A stretch of 64,000 bases of DNA. Source: Neomesorhizobium albiziae. Its GTDB lineage: Bacteria > Pseudomonadota > Alphaproteobacteria > Rhizobiales > Rhizobiaceae. Location: contig NZ_FOSL01000002.1 in NCBI RefSeq assembly GCF_900114255.1, positions 512,817 to 576,816 of the forward strand, written 5' to 3'. Below are positions 48,778 to 59,523 of the stretch, piece after piece. Position 1 is the stretch's first letter. Each line of letters opens with the position of its first letter. Under the pieces are notes generated by a model that searched no databases, had not been told where the DNA came from, and saw only the letters and a program-made list of their open reading frames with translations. Made by a program: the position numbers and the translations under genes.

Positions 48778-50310
48778 ATGGTTTCGCGGGTGCGCACGGT
48801 TGCATTTCAAGGCATCGAGGCTGTTCCGGTCGACGTGCAGGTGATGATTGCCCCCGGCAAGGCCGGCATGCAGATCGTCGGCCTTCCCGACAAGGCGGTC
48901 GCTGAAAGCCGCGAACGGGTGCAGGCCGCACTTCATGCTTCGGGCCTGTCGATGCCGGCCAAAAAGGTCACGGTCAATCTCGCGCCGGCCGACCTGCCGA
49001 AGGAGGGCAGCCATTACGACCTGCCCATCGCGCTCTGCCTGATGGCCGGGCTCGGGGCCATTCCAGGCGACGCGCTCGGCGACTACATGGTGCTGGGCGA
49101 ATTGTCGCTCGACGGCACCATTGCGCCGGTTGCCGGTGCGCTGCCAGCGGCCATCGGAGCCAACGCGCTCGGCAAGGGGCTGATCTGCCCATACGAATCG
49201 GGACCCGAGGCGGCGTGGGCCGGGCCGGACTTCGATATCCTAGCGCCGCGCAGCCTGATTGCTGTCGCAAATCATTTCCGCGGCACGCAGGTGCTGTCGC
49301 GGCCGGAGGCGAGCATCCATGCGCCAGCGCGCGACTTGCCGGATCTTGCCGACATCAAGGGTCAGGAGAGCGCCAAGCGGGCGCTCGAAGTGGCGGCGGC
49401 CGGTGGCCATAACCTCATCATGGTCGGGCCGCCCGGCTCCGGCAAATCGATGCTGGCGCAGCGCCTGCCCTCCATACTGCCACCTTTGGCGCCGCGCGAA
49501 CTTCTGGAAGTGTCGATGGTCGCCTCGATCGCCGGCGAGCTTGCCGGCGGCAAGCTTACCGACAGGCGGCCGTTCCGCGCGCCCCACCATTCGGCCTCGA
49601 TGGCCGCGATGGTCGGCGGCGGTTTGCGCATCCGTCCGGGCGAAGTGTCGCTTGCCCATCACGGCGTGCTTTTCCTCGACGAGTTCCCGGAATTCTCGCC
49701 GGCGGTGCTCGATTCGCTGCGGCAGCCGCTGGAGGCAGGCGAGTGCATGATCGCGCGCGCCAATCACCGCGTCACCTATCCCGCCCGCATTCAGCTCGTC
49801 GCGGCGATGAACCCGTGCCGGTGCGGCATGGCCGGCGAGCCCGGCTACCGCTGCGCACGCGGCCCGCGCTGCCAGTCCGACTACCAGGCGCGGATTTCGG
49901 GACCGCTGCTCGACCGCATCGACCTGCGCATCGAGGTGCCGGCCGTTTCGGCGGCCGACCTGATCCGTCCGGCCAAAGCCGAGCCGAGTGCGGCCGTAGC
50001 CAGCCGGGTGGCGCGCGCGAGAGCCATCCAGCGCGAGCGCTTCGAACGGCTGGGCGCCGCCTCGGTCACCACGAACGCCTATTGTCCGACGGCGCTTGTC
50101 GAAGAGATCGCGGCGCCCGACGCCGCCGGCATGTCGCTATTGCGCGATGCCAGCGAGAAGCTCGGCTTTTCAGCGCGCGCTTATCACCGGGTGCTCAAGG
50201 TGGCGCGTACGCTCGCCGACCTGGACGGCGTCGAGACAGTCGGCCGCATCCATCTCGCCGAGGCGATTTCCTACAGGATGACCGGCGAGAGAATGGCGCA
50301 GGCGGCTTAG
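48778..50310 (+). CDS. YifB/ComM-family Mg-chelatase-like AAA+ ATPase
   Basis: A 510-residue protein. It has an N-terminal Lon-protease-like S5 domain (about 20-150), then AAA+ with Walker A GPPGSGKS (about 217-224), Walker B VLFLDEFPEF, a Cys-rich CRCGMAGEPGYRCARGPRC loop and a C-terminal lid. ComM homologues remodel branched DNA during natural transformation. ATG 48778 (MVSRVRTVAFQG) matches homologues; an upstream in-frame start at 48691 would add a hydrophobic, unconserved stretch. Confidence 0.92.
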   Translation: MVSRVRTVAFQGIEAVPVDVQVMIAPGKAGMQIVGLPDKAVAESRERVQAALHASGLSMPAKKVTVNLAPADLPKEGSHYDLPIALCLMAGLGAIPGDALGDYMVLGELSLDGTIAPVAGALPAAIGANALGKGLICPYESGPEAAWAGPDFDILAPRSLIAVANHFRGTQVLSRPEASIHAPARDLPDLADIKGQESAKRALEVAAAGGHNLIMVGPPGSGKSMLAQRLPSILPPLAPRELLEVSMVASIAGELAGGKLTDRRPFRAPHHSASMAAMVGGGLRIRPGEVSLAHHGVLFLDEFPEFSPAVLDSLRQPLEAGECMIARANHRVTYPARIQLVAAMNPCRCGMAGEPGYRCARGPRCQSDYQARISGPLLDRIDLRIEVPAVSAADLIRPAKAEPSAAVASRVARARAIQRERFERLGAASVTTNAYCPTALVEEIAAPDAAGMSLLRDASEKLGFSARAYHRVLKVARTLADLDGVETVGRIHLAEAISYRMTGERMAQAA

Positions 50311-50405
50311 CCAACGGAGCAGACGACGACTGCGCCACTGTGCTGTAGCCATACATAGCGTCGGCGAGGCTGGAACCCGGATCGCAGTTCGGGTGAAACG
50401 TGCCG

Positions 50406-51014
50406 CTACTGGACGGCGCCGACCAGCGGGCTGTCGCCGTCGCGGATGGAAACCCAGCGGCCGGTGTGGTCGGTGGCCTGCCGCTTCAGGTAGCGGTAGC
50501 CGGTCTGGTCCCAAAGCCGCACGGTGCCGGCGAGATTGTCGAGGACGAAGTCGCCCGTGTCGGTGCGCACCGTCAGCACCGCGTGGCCTTCGCCGTCCGG
50601 CTTGCGAACGACGGTGATCAAAAGGTTGGAGGCAGGAATGCCGCTGGTCATCAGGATGCGGCGCTTTTCCAGCACATAGTCTTCGCAGTCGCCGACCTTG
50701 TCGGGGTAGGCCCAGACCTCGTCCTTGCCGTAGATGTCGTAGTCGTTCATCGGCGTGACGCCGTCATTGACCGACAAGTTGACGCTTGCGAGCTGCCGCC
50801 AGAGTTTTGCGGTCATATGTTCGGGGTCGGCGGTACGCGAGCGGATCGCGCATTCGGCAGGATAGGATTTGCAGAATTCGAAATGGCCGATCGGCTGCGA
50901 GGTGAGACCGCCGGTATGCATGGTCTGCGCGGCATTGGCTACCGGAGCGGCGAAAACCAGGGCGATAGCCAGCCCGATGCCCCGCGCATATCGCTGTCCC
51001 GGTGAGGAAATCAT
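50406..51014 (-). CDS. Bacterial transglutaminase-like cysteine protease (BTLCP)
   Basis: A 202-residue exported protein. The signal peptide (GIGLAIALVFAAPVANA) is followed by a cysteine-protease fold with Cys in GDCEDYVLEKR, His in GEGHAVLTV and Asp in DFVLDNL. The family (DUF920) often sits with type I secretion or LapG-type biofilm systems, but none is adjacent here. The substrate is unknown. ATG 51014 is used. Confidence 0.88.
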   Translation of the reverse strand: MISSPGQRYARGIGLAIALVFAAPVANAAQTMHTGGLTSQPIGHFEFCKSYPAECAIRSRTADPEHMTAKLWRQLASVNLSVNDGVTPMNDYDIYGKDEVWAYPDKVGDCEDYVLEKRRILMTSGIPASNLLITVVRKPDGEGHAVLTVRTDTGDFVLDNLAGTVRLWDQTGYRYLKRQATDHTGRWVSIRDGDSPLVGAVQ

Positions 51015-51152
51015 TCGCCTGTCCCGACCACCTTCTTTTGTTAACAAAAGGTTAAGGTCGATATGGCGGCGGAGTCAATTCATGCAAAAGGGCGATCTGT
51101 GGGAATGGTTACTTCCGCCGCGGACGTTGCGCGACGGCCACAGTTGATGCCG

Positions 51153-51203
51153 AGAGCATTTTGCAGCCAGGTGTAATCACATTGAGCGGCATGCATTCCG
51201 CTC
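51153..51203. repeat. Dispersed palindromic element (copy B)
   Basis: Its first 21 bases are identical to 5234-5254, followed by TAATCAC and hairpin GAGCGG (51184-51189)/CCGCTC (51198-51203). It is shorter than copy A, lacking about 45 bp of the middle. It lies just downstream of phaZ. Confidence 0.72.
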
Positions 51204-51209
51204 AGTCGA

Positions 51210-52487
51210 TCAGGCCTTCGCCGTATGGACGATGCGCGGCTTCAGCGGCACGCGGCTCTCGCGGCCATAGCTGGAGATGAAATCGACGATACGCGGCACG
51301 ATCTCGGAGCGGAAGCGCGAGCCGTTGAAGACGCCGTAATGGCCGACCGCCGGCTGCAGGTAGTGGGCGCGCATGTCGGCCGGGATGTTGACGCACAGAT
51401 TGTGCGCCGCCTGGGTCTGGCCGACGCCGGAAATGTCGTCGTTCTCGCCCTCTACCGTCAGCAGGGCGACATTGCGGATCGCCGAGGGATCTACGGGCTC
51501 GCCCCGGTGCTTCATCTCGCCCTTCGGCAGGGCGTGGCGCACGAACACCGTGTCGACCGTCTGCAGGTAGAACTCCGCGGTCAGATCCATCACCGCCAGA
51601 TATTCGTCGTAGAAGTCGCGGTGCTTCTCGGCGTTGTCGCCATCGTTCTTCACCAGATGCATGAAGAAATCCTTGTGGGCAATGATGTGCCGGTCGAGAT
51701 TCATGCCCATGAAGCCGGAGAGCTGCAGGAAGCCCGGATAGACGTCGCGCATGAAACCCGGGTTGGGCCACGGCACCTGCATGATGACGTTGTCACGGAA
51801 CCAGTCGATGCCCTTCTCCTCGGCCAGCGTGTTCACCGCGGTCGGGTTGCGGCGCGTGTCGATCGGGCCGCCCATCAGGGTCATCGTCGAGGGCGCGAAG
51901 CGGTCGCCGCGCGCTTCCATGATTGCGGCTGCGGCCAGCACCGGAACCGACGGCTGGCATACTGCCATCACATGCGTATCCGGGCCCAGCGCGTGCAGCA
52001 TGTCGATGACATAGTCGATGTAATCGTCGAGATCGAACTTGCCTTCCGACACTGGCACCATGCGCGCGTCGGTCCAGTCGGTGATGTAGACGTCGGCATG
52101 CGGCAGCATCGCTTCGACCGTGCCGCGCAGCAGCGTGGCATAGTGGCCGGACATCGGCGCCACGATCAGGAGCTTGGGGTCGCGGCGGCGGTTCGAAGGC
52201 AGCTGCCGTTCGAAATGGATGAGGTTGCAGAAAGGCCGCGACCAGGCGATCTTTTCCGTCACCGCCACAGTTTTCCAGTCCACCGTCGTTGTCGGCAGCT
52301 CGAACCGCGGCTTGCCGTAACGCCGTGTGGTACGCTCGAACAGCTCCGCCATCGCCGCGACCGAACGCCCCCAGGGCGTGTGCGAAAACGGATTGAGCGG
52401 ATTGGTGTAGAGAAGCCTCACAGAGTCGGCATAGGCCCGGATGGGCTGCAGCGACGCATGGTTGAGTTCATAGAGCTGATAATACAT
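51210..52487 (-). CDS. phaZ: Intracellular poly(3-hydroxybutyrate) depolymerase
   Basis: A 425-residue alpha/beta hydrolase of the i-PHB depolymerase family. The nucleophile is Cys in AVCQPSVPVLAAA, a Cys version of the lipase box. YYQLYELNHASLQPIRAYAD opens the protein, and VGHYGVFNGSRFR contains the catalytic His. It mobilises PHB granules, an important carbon store in rhizobia. The start is ATG 52487. The upstream 369-bp gap holds a candidate PhaR-type site. Confidence 0.93.
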   Translation of the reverse strand: MYYQLYELNHASLQPIRAYADSVRLLYTNPLNPFSHTPWGRSVAAMAELFERTTRRYGKPRFELPTTTVDWKTVAVTEKIAWSRPFCNLIHFERQLPSNRRRDPKLLIVAPMSGHYATLLRGTVEAMLPHADVYITDWTDARMVPVSEGKFDLDDYIDYVIDMLHALGPDTHVMAVCQPSVPVLAAAAIMEARGDRFAPSTMTLMGGPIDTRRNPTAVNTLAEEKGIDWFRDNVIMQVPWPNPGFMRDVYPGFLQLSGFMGMNLDRHIIAHKDFFMHLVKNDGDNAEKHRDFYDEYLAVMDLTAEFYLQTVDTVFVRHALPKGEMKHRGEPVDPSAIRNVALLTVEGENDDISGVGQTQAAHNLCVNIPADMRAHYLQPAVGHYGVFNGSRFRSEIVPRIVDFISSYGRESRVPLKPRIVHTAKA

Positions 52488-52856
52488 CCGAACTCCGCAG
52501 CGGCGGCCAACCCAAGGTGTCGAGTCGGTCCGGGCGTTTTGTGTTGCAGCAAAGCTAACACCGATTTGCTGCAACGCAATACTGCCGTCACGTAACTGTC
52601 ATATCGTGCTTTGGTTGAACCTGGGGACAGTCTTCCGTCGGTCGTGCCGCCGGCGCAAACCGATACCTTGCGACGTTATTTCCAGGGAAATCGCGCAGCG
52701 GGTTCTGAAAAACGACGCGTAAACAAACAGATAGCACGGCGTAGCGATACGAATTGATACGCTCCAGGGCGACGGAATCGGAGAAAGCCGTCATTTGCGG
52801 GCCGGCATCACCCGCATATCAACACACCTAGGCGGCAAGGGTTGCCGCCGCCACCA
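52488..52856. promoter_or_regulatory. phaZ upstream region with TTGCAGCAAA/TTTGCTGCAA inverted repeat
   Basis: TTGCAGCAAA (52544-52553) and TTTGCTGCAA (52565-52574) are inverted with centres 21 bp apart, two helical turns. Each arm is itself a near palindrome (TTGCWGCAA). PhaR regulators of PHB metabolism bind TGC/GCA-rich sites, so this is a candidate PhaR operator 57 bp upstream of phaZ. The rest of the 369 bp (52575-52856) has no gene I can support. Confidence 0.5.
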
Positions 52857-53150
52857 TCAGGCCTCGAAACCCTCGACCAGCACAATCTCGCCGTCGGCCA
52901 CTTTCTGGCGAATCGCCTTGGCGGCCTGATACTCGGCGGAGTTGTAGCAATCCAGCGCCACTTCCAGCGAAGGAAACTCGATAATCACGTTGCGCGCGCG
53001 CCCCGGTCCCTCGACCTTGTCATGCGCGCCACCGCGGGCAAGGAATTTGGCGCCGAACCGCTCGAAGGCCGGCTTCGCGGCGGTCACATAGTCCTTGTAG
53101 CCTTCCGGGTCGCGCACATCGACGCGGGCAATCCAGTATCCTTTTGGCAT
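52857..53150 (-). CDS. DUF1330-family protein
   Basis: A 97-residue dimeric alpha/beta-barrel protein: MPKGYWIARVDVRDPEGYKDYVTAAKPAFERFGAKFLARGG then VEGPGRARNVIIEFPSLEVALDCYNSAEYQ. The fold is shared with EthD/monooxygenase-like small proteins; its function is unknown. GGGAG supports ATG 53150. It follows the pyrF end and may be separately transcribed. Confidence 0.88.
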   Translation of the reverse strand: MPKGYWIARVDVRDPEGYKDYVTAAKPAFERFGAKFLARGGAHDKVEGPGRARNVIIEFPSLEVALDCYNSAEYQAAKAIRQKVADGEIVLVEGFEA

Positions 53151-53246
53151 TTTTCTCTCCCAATGCGTTCTTGAGAAAGTCGCAGACATTTTGAAAAAGG
53201 TCATGCGGCAAATGAGGGCGAAACGGCGCTGTCCGAACTGCGCCGC

Positions 53247-53945
53247 CTATGCTGCCCGCATTTCGGCGAGGATGGCCTCAGCGGCGGCCTTGCGGTCGGC
53301 GGCCGCAACGATCGGCCGCGCCACGACCAGATGGCTGGCGCCGGCGCGGATCGCGTCGGCCGGGGTGACGACGCGCTTCTGGTCGCCGTGGTCGCTGCCC
53401 GCCGGGCGGATGCCGGGCGTCACCACCGCCATCTCGGGGCCAACCACCTTGCGCACCGCCGCTGCCTCGCTTGCCGCGCAGACGATGCCACCCATGCCGG
53501 CGGCAAGCGCCTGCTCGCAGCGCCGCAGCACCAGCGTGTGCGGGTCGTATTCGTAGCCCGCGTCCATCAGATCCTGTTCGTCCATCGAGGTCAGCACCGT
53601 CACGCCGAGCAGGCACAGTTGGCTGCCTCTGGCCGCATCCACCGCCGCCTTCATCGCCTTGGGATAGGCGTGCAAGGTCAGCATGCTCACCCCCATCTTG
53701 ACGATGTTCTCGACGCCCTTGGCCACCGTGTTGTCGATGTCGAGCAGCTTCATGTCGAGAAACACCTTGGTGCCGCCGCTCGCCAGTTCGCGGGCGAAAT
53801 CGAGCCCGCCGGCGAAGGCCAGCTGGTAGCCGATCTTGTAGAACGACACCGTTCCCTCGAGATCGCGCACCGCCTTTTGGGCTTCGGCGAGCGTCGGCAG
53901 GTCCAGGCCCACGATCAGGCGGTCACGAACGGCATCTGCGGCCAT
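53247..53945 (-). CDS. pyrF: Orotidine 5'-phosphate decarboxylase
   Basis: A 232-residue TIM-barrel enzyme making UMP from [11 protein letters not shown] (Asp), [19 protein letters not shown] (the DxKxxD catalytic array) and [15 protein letters not shown] (phosphate gripper) are all intact. ATG 53945 overlaps the stop of the upstream phosphatase-like gene by one base. Confidence 0.96.
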   Translation of the reverse strand: MAADAVRDRLIVGLDLPTLAEAQKAVRDLEGTVSFYKIGYQLAFAGGLDFARELASGGTKVFLDMKLLDIDNTVAKGVENIVKMGVSMLTLHAYPKAMKAAVDAARGSQLCLLGVTVLTSMDEQDLMDAGYEYDPHTLVLRRCEQALAAGMGGIVCAASEAAAVRKVVGPEMAVVTPGIRPAGSDHGDQKRVVTPADAIRAGASHLVVARPIVAAADRKAAAEAILAEMRAA

Positions 53946-54535
53946 CAGAATTTCCCCTCGAAATTTTCGACAGGCGTCCAATCGCACAACAGGCGCCTGT
54001 CCGAAAGTCTGAAGGCGAAAACGTTGCCGCCGCCTCCGCCGCCCTGGTCGCCTTTTCGGGAAATCGGCTGTCCGGCCAGATGGCACTTCAGCAGCGTGCC
54101 GACGCCGCCATGCCCGACAAGGGCGATTTGCTTTCCGGTTGGGCGGCTTGCGATTGCCGCCTCCACCGCCGCGACGATGCGCGCCTGCGCGTCGACGGCC
54201 CGTTCCCAACCGCGGAAGCTCTGATCCGGATTGGCGAAGAACCAATCCGCAGCTTTCTCGAATTCGGGCGGCGGCAGGAAGCCGGTTGCCGAGCGATCGT
54301 TCTCGCCCATCTCAGCCACCGGCTCTATCCCGCAGTTCGCCGCGCCGGCCAGAATACCGGCGCCTTCGACCGTCTTCTTTTCGGTGCTGGAGAACACATG
54401 GCTGAGCGAGCGGACCCAGTCACGCCCGGCAATGGCCTTCAGCCGCGCCCGCCCGACTTCGGAAAGGCCCCATTCCGGCACCGGCACTTCAGGGTCTATC
54501 GCCACCTGCGGATGGGTGACGTAGAAGGCGATCAT
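53945..54535 (-). CDS. Histidine-phosphatase-fold protein with altered RHG motif
   Basis: A 196-residue PGM-like protein. The canonical RHG triad reads THP ([11 protein letters not shown], residues 3-13), the SSxxR motif reads [11 protein letters not shown], while the second His is present in [11 protein letters not shown]. Loss of the phosphate-binding Arg and Gly suggests weak, different or no phosphatase activity. The arrangement could be a conserved subfamily rather than decay because the frame is intact. It is coupled on both sides (pyrF and the FMN reductase). Confidence 0.78.
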   Translation of the reverse strand: MIAFYVTHPQVAIDPEVPVPEWGLSEVGRARLKAIAGRDWVRSLSHVFSSTEKKTVEGAGILAGAANCGIEPVAEMGENDRSATGFLPPPEFEKAADWFFANPDQSFRGWERAVDAQARIVAAVEAAIASRPTGKQIALVGHGGVGTLLKCHLAGQPISRKGDQGGGGGGNVFAFRLSDRRLLCDWTPVENFEGKF

Positions 54536-55122
54536 CGGCTGGCCCGCGTCGACAGCATGGTGGCGCGCTCGATCAGCGTCCGGCACACCGTCGCCATCGA
54601 TCTGCGCGAATGTTCTTCCTTAAAACCCCCATCATCGTCAAAGGCCTCGTGGGCGCGTCCCACCGAACATTGGGGCGTGATGATTTCGACCTGGCAACGC
54701 ATCAGCACCGAGCGCAGGTGATAGAGGCCGCGGGCGCCCGCGAAGGCGCCTTCCGAGGACGAGCACAGGCCGGCCACCTTTCCCTCGAATGGTTTGAACG
54801 GGTGTCCGTTATCCTTGCGGATGCGGCTTACCCAGTCGATGGCGTTTTTCAGAAGCGGCGGTATCGATGAATTGTATTCCGGACTGCAAATCAGCATGCC
54901 GTCATTGGTGGCGATAAGGCGGCCGAGCCTGTAGGCATTTTCGGGAACGCCTTTTTCCTTCTCCAGGTCCTGGTCCATGATCGGCAGCGGGTAATCGGCG
55001 AGCGAGATGCGCGTCACGTCCGCACCTTGTTCGGCCAGTTCTTTCGTCGCGACGTCGGCGGTCTTGCCGCTGTAGGCTCCGGTCCTTATCGAGCCGGCGA
55101 ACACTAGGATCCTTGCTGCCAT
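54532..55122 (-). CDS. NADPH-dependent FMN reductase
   Basis: A 196-residue flavodoxin-like protein. ILVFAGSIRTGAYSGKT (about 5-21) binds FMN phosphate and CSPEYNSSIPPLLKNAIDWVSR is the family signature. It reduces flavins, quinones or chromate. GAGG precedes ATG 55122. The 3' end overlaps the phosphatase-like gene by 4 bp. Confidence 0.93.
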   Translation of the reverse strand: MAARILVFAGSIRTGAYSGKTADVATKELAEQGADVTRISLADYPLPIMDQDLEKEKGVPENAYRLGRLIATNDGMLICSPEYNSSIPPLLKNAIDWVSRIRKDNGHPFKPFEGKVAGLCSSSEGAFAGARGLYHLRSVLMRCQVEIITPQCSVGRAHEAFDDDGGFKEEHSRRSMATVCRTLIERATMLSTRASR

Positions 55123-55196
55123 CGCGCCTCTCTTGCCGGCGTGGGCCAACCCGCCGGAAACGCCGACACGGTCGACGGTCGTCCCGGTCGGAATGC

Positions 55197-55802
55197 TCAG
55201 TCCGCCGGGCGACGGTAAATCCAGAGCTGCGTCGGCGGGATGTTGCGGATCACGAAGTCAAAATGCTTGACCGTGTAGTTGCCACGTCCGGCCGGGATCG
55301 GAGAAAGCGGCCCATAGGTGAGCTGAACCACGGGCCGCCCCGCCGGGATGCGCTTGAGCAGGCCTTCCAGATAGGCGATGCGCTGTGTAACCGGAAAGTT
55401 GAGCAGCGGCACGCCGGACACCACCGAATCGAAGATCATGTCGCGCTTGTCGCCAAGCGTCTTGTCGAGGTCGAACGCATCGCCCTGGATCACGTCGACG
55501 CCGGGATAATGCTTCCTGAGATGGCGGACGAAATCCTCGGAATATTCGACAGCGTGGAGATTTTCCGGCTTGATGCCGCGCGCCAGGATAGCGCGGGTGA
55601 TGACGCCGGTACCGGGACCGACTTCGAGAACCGGGAGGCCCGAATTAGGGTCGATCACCGAGGCCATGCGGCGGGCGGTGACGGAACTTGTCGGAACGAT
55701 GGAGCCGACAGCCTTGGGCTTGTCGATCCAGCCCTTGAAGAAACGCAACTCGTCGTCGAATTTCGTGGCGAGGGATTTCCGCAAACCAGTTCCGCGTGCC
55801 AT
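55197..55802 (-). CDS. pmtA: Phospholipid N-methyltransferase (PmtA-type)
   Basis: A 201-residue class I SAM methyltransferase of the rhizobial PmtA group. VGSIVPTSSVTARRMA is the lipid-binding region and LEVGPGTGVITRAIL (about 59-73) the SAM loop, with PLLNFPVTQRIAYLE and IPPTQLWIYRRP at the end. It converts phosphatidylethanolamine to phosphatidylcholine in three steps at the membrane surface. It lies between the FMN reductase and dnaJ, as in other rhizobia. Confidence 0.9.
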   Translation of the reverse strand: MARGTGLRKSLATKFDDELRFFKGWIDKPKAVGSIVPTSSVTARRMASVIDPNSGLPVLEVGPGTGVITRAILARGIKPENLHAVEYSEDFVRHLRKHYPGVDVIQGDAFDLDKTLGDKRDMIFDSVVSGVPLLNFPVTQRIAYLEGLLKRIPAGRPVVQLTYGPLSPIPAGRGNYTVKHFDFVIRNIPPTQLWIYRRPAD

Positions 55803-55912
55803 GCCGTCCTCTCCTGCGCCTGCCCTTGCGGAACCCTATTTACGCGACCACCGGGCCATAGCAAGGCAAAACCGGTCTTCTGCGACAATACCAACAGTTG
55901 AAATCGAGGGCG

Positions 55913-57043
55913 TCACTCGCCGAAGGATTCGAAAAAGTCCTTCATCCGCGTGAAAAATCCGCTCGACTGCGGGCTGTTGTCCTTCGAGGAAAGCTGTTCG
56001 AATTCTTCGAGCAGTTCACGCTGGCGCTTCGACAGGTTCTGCGGCGTTTCCACCGCGACCTGGATATAGAGGTCGCCGATATTCGGCTGCCTCAACACCG
56101 GCATGCCCTTGCTCTTCAAGCGAAATTGCCGGCCGTTCTGGGTGCCTTCCGGCACCTTCACCCGGGTCTGCGTGCCATCCAGCGTCGCCACCTCGAACTG
56201 GCCGCCAAGCGCTGCCGTCGTCATCGAGATCGGCACCTTGCAATAGAGATCGGCGCCATCACGCTGGAAGAATTCGTGCGGCTTCACCGAAAGGAAAATA
56301 TAGAGGTCGCCGGCGGGACCGCCGCGCAAGCCGGCTTCGCCCTCATTGGCAAGCCGGATGCGGGTGCCGTCCTCGATGCCTGCCGGAATGTTGACCGACA
56401 GCGACCGCTCCTCGGTGACGCGGCCCTGGCCGGCGCATTTCGAGCAGGGGTCCTTGATGGTCTGGCCGCGGCCGTGACAGCTGGGACAGGTGCGCTCGAT
56501 CGAGAAGAAACCCTGGCTGGCCCGGACCTTGCCGTGGCCGGCGCAGGTGGTGCAGGTCACCGGCTGGGTGCCGGGCTTGGCGCCCGAACCGGAGCAATCG
56601 GTGCAGGAAATCGAAGCCGGCACGTGGATCTGCGCGGTCTTGCCGGCATAAGCCTCCTCGAGGCTGATTTCCATGTTGTAGCGCAGATCGGCGCCACGCT
56701 CGCGGCCGCCGGACGAACGACGCTGGCGGCCACCGCCCATCATGTCGCCGAAAATGTCCTCGAAAATATCGGCGAAACCGCTGGCGCCGAAACCTTGTCC
56801 GCCGCCGTTCATGCCACCGTTTTCGAACGCCGCATGTCCGAAGCGATCATAGGCCGCGCGCTTCTGCGGGTCCTTCAGCGTCTCGTAGGCTTCGCCGATT
56901 TCCTTGAACTTGTGCTCGCAGGCATGGTCGCCAGGATTGCGGTCCGGATGGAACTGCATGGCCAGCTTGCGGAAGGCGGCTTTCAGTTCCTTCTCGTCGG
57001 CGCCTTTATGGACGCCTAGCGTCTCATAGAAATCAGCTTTCAT
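55913..57043 (-). CDS. dnaJ: Chaperone protein DnaJ
   Basis: A 376-residue type I Hsp40. The J domain with HPD ([11 protein letters not shown], about residues 31-41), a Gly-rich stretch ([12 protein letters not shown]) and a zinc domain with four CxxCxGxG repeats ([32 protein letters not shown]). It stimulates DnaK ATPase and loads substrates. It is separated from dnaK by 240 bp with two hairpins, so it may depend partly on its own promoter. Confidence 0.97.
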   Translation of the reverse strand: MKADFYETLGVHKGADEKELKAAFRKLAMQFHPDRNPGDHACEHKFKEIGEAYETLKDPQKRAAYDRFGHAAFENGGMNGGGQGFGASGFADIFEDIFGDMMGGGRQRRSSGGRERGADLRYNMEISLEEAYAGKTAQIHVPASISCTDCSGSGAKPGTQPVTCTTCAGHGKVRASQGFFSIERTCPSCHGRGQTIKDPCSKCAGQGRVTEERSLSVNIPAGIEDGTRIRLANEGEAGLRGGPAGDLYIFLSVKPHEFFQRDGADLYCKVPISMTTAALGGQFEVATLDGTQTRVKVPEGTQNGRQFRLKSKGMPVLRQPNIGDLYIQVAVETPQNLSKRQRELLEEFEQLSSKDNSPQSSGFFTRMKDFFESFGE

Positions 57044-57180
57044 GTCGCCCTGTCGATCAAGCTACCTGCAACTTTCCGCGCCAAGCCGGCCGGCGCGTGT
57101 GGGTTGGCATTCGATTTAGTAAGTCGAGCGCGCCGATGCCATAGCATCGCTGCAACGCCGGTGATTTTTTTGTGGTTTTA

Positions 57181-57266
57181 GGCGGGAAATACACATTTAT
57201 CGTGCTTTTTCCCGCCTCAATAGCCTTGCAATGAAAAGACCCGGCGCGAGGCGCGCCGGGTCTTTT
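57181..57266 (-). terminator. Two hairpins between dnaK and dnaJ, second is terminator-like
   Basis: AAAAGACCCGGCGC (57234-57247) pairs exactly with GCGCCGGGTCTTTT (57253-57266), giving a strong bidirectional terminator after dnaK. Next, GGCGGGAA (57181-57188) pairs with TTCCCGCC (57209-57216) around an AT-rich loop. Together they should reduce read-through into dnaJ. Confidence 0.8.
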
Positions 57267-57283
57267 CCACTGGTTCCAAGGCA

Positions 57284-59200
<1,917 letters not shown>

Positions 59201-59523
59201 TTTTCTAGTCTCTCCACTAAGCAGACTGTCAGGACCCGATGAGGCATTCCAGCGACAGCCCCTGTTCACAGAAATTCCGCGAGGTTTTCCGGCCTTGCGG
59301 CCGTCCCCGCGGTTGTGCGGCGTATATAAGAAGACGCCATCCGACACGCAAGGCATATCCACCACCGGGAAATCCCCGACCGACGGCATATTTCTTCACT
59401 TTTGGTGCCATTTGGCCCGATTTGCACCAATGCCGTGTGCGGCATGGCAACCGCCGGCCTTCGCGCGTTGCCGGCTTACAACCGGGACTCGGCAAACGGA
59501 ATCGGGCGTACCATATTGAAGGC
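59201..59523. promoter_or_regulatory. dnaK/htpX divergent region with sigma-32 promoter
   Basis: Minus strand CTTATATACG (59330-59321) matches the alphaproteobacterial heat-shock -10 CYTATNTNNG exactly, and CTTGCG (59352-59347) 16 bp upstream resembles the -35 CTTGAA. It would start dnaK mRNA about 115 bp before the ATG. The rest of the 323 bp holds the leader and the start region of htpX; no gene is present. Confidence 0.7.

Noticed and set aside
52588..52794. A 68-codon frame upstream of phaZ
   Set aside because: No Shine-Dalgarno sequence or recognisable motif, and it lies in AT-rich promoter-like DNA.
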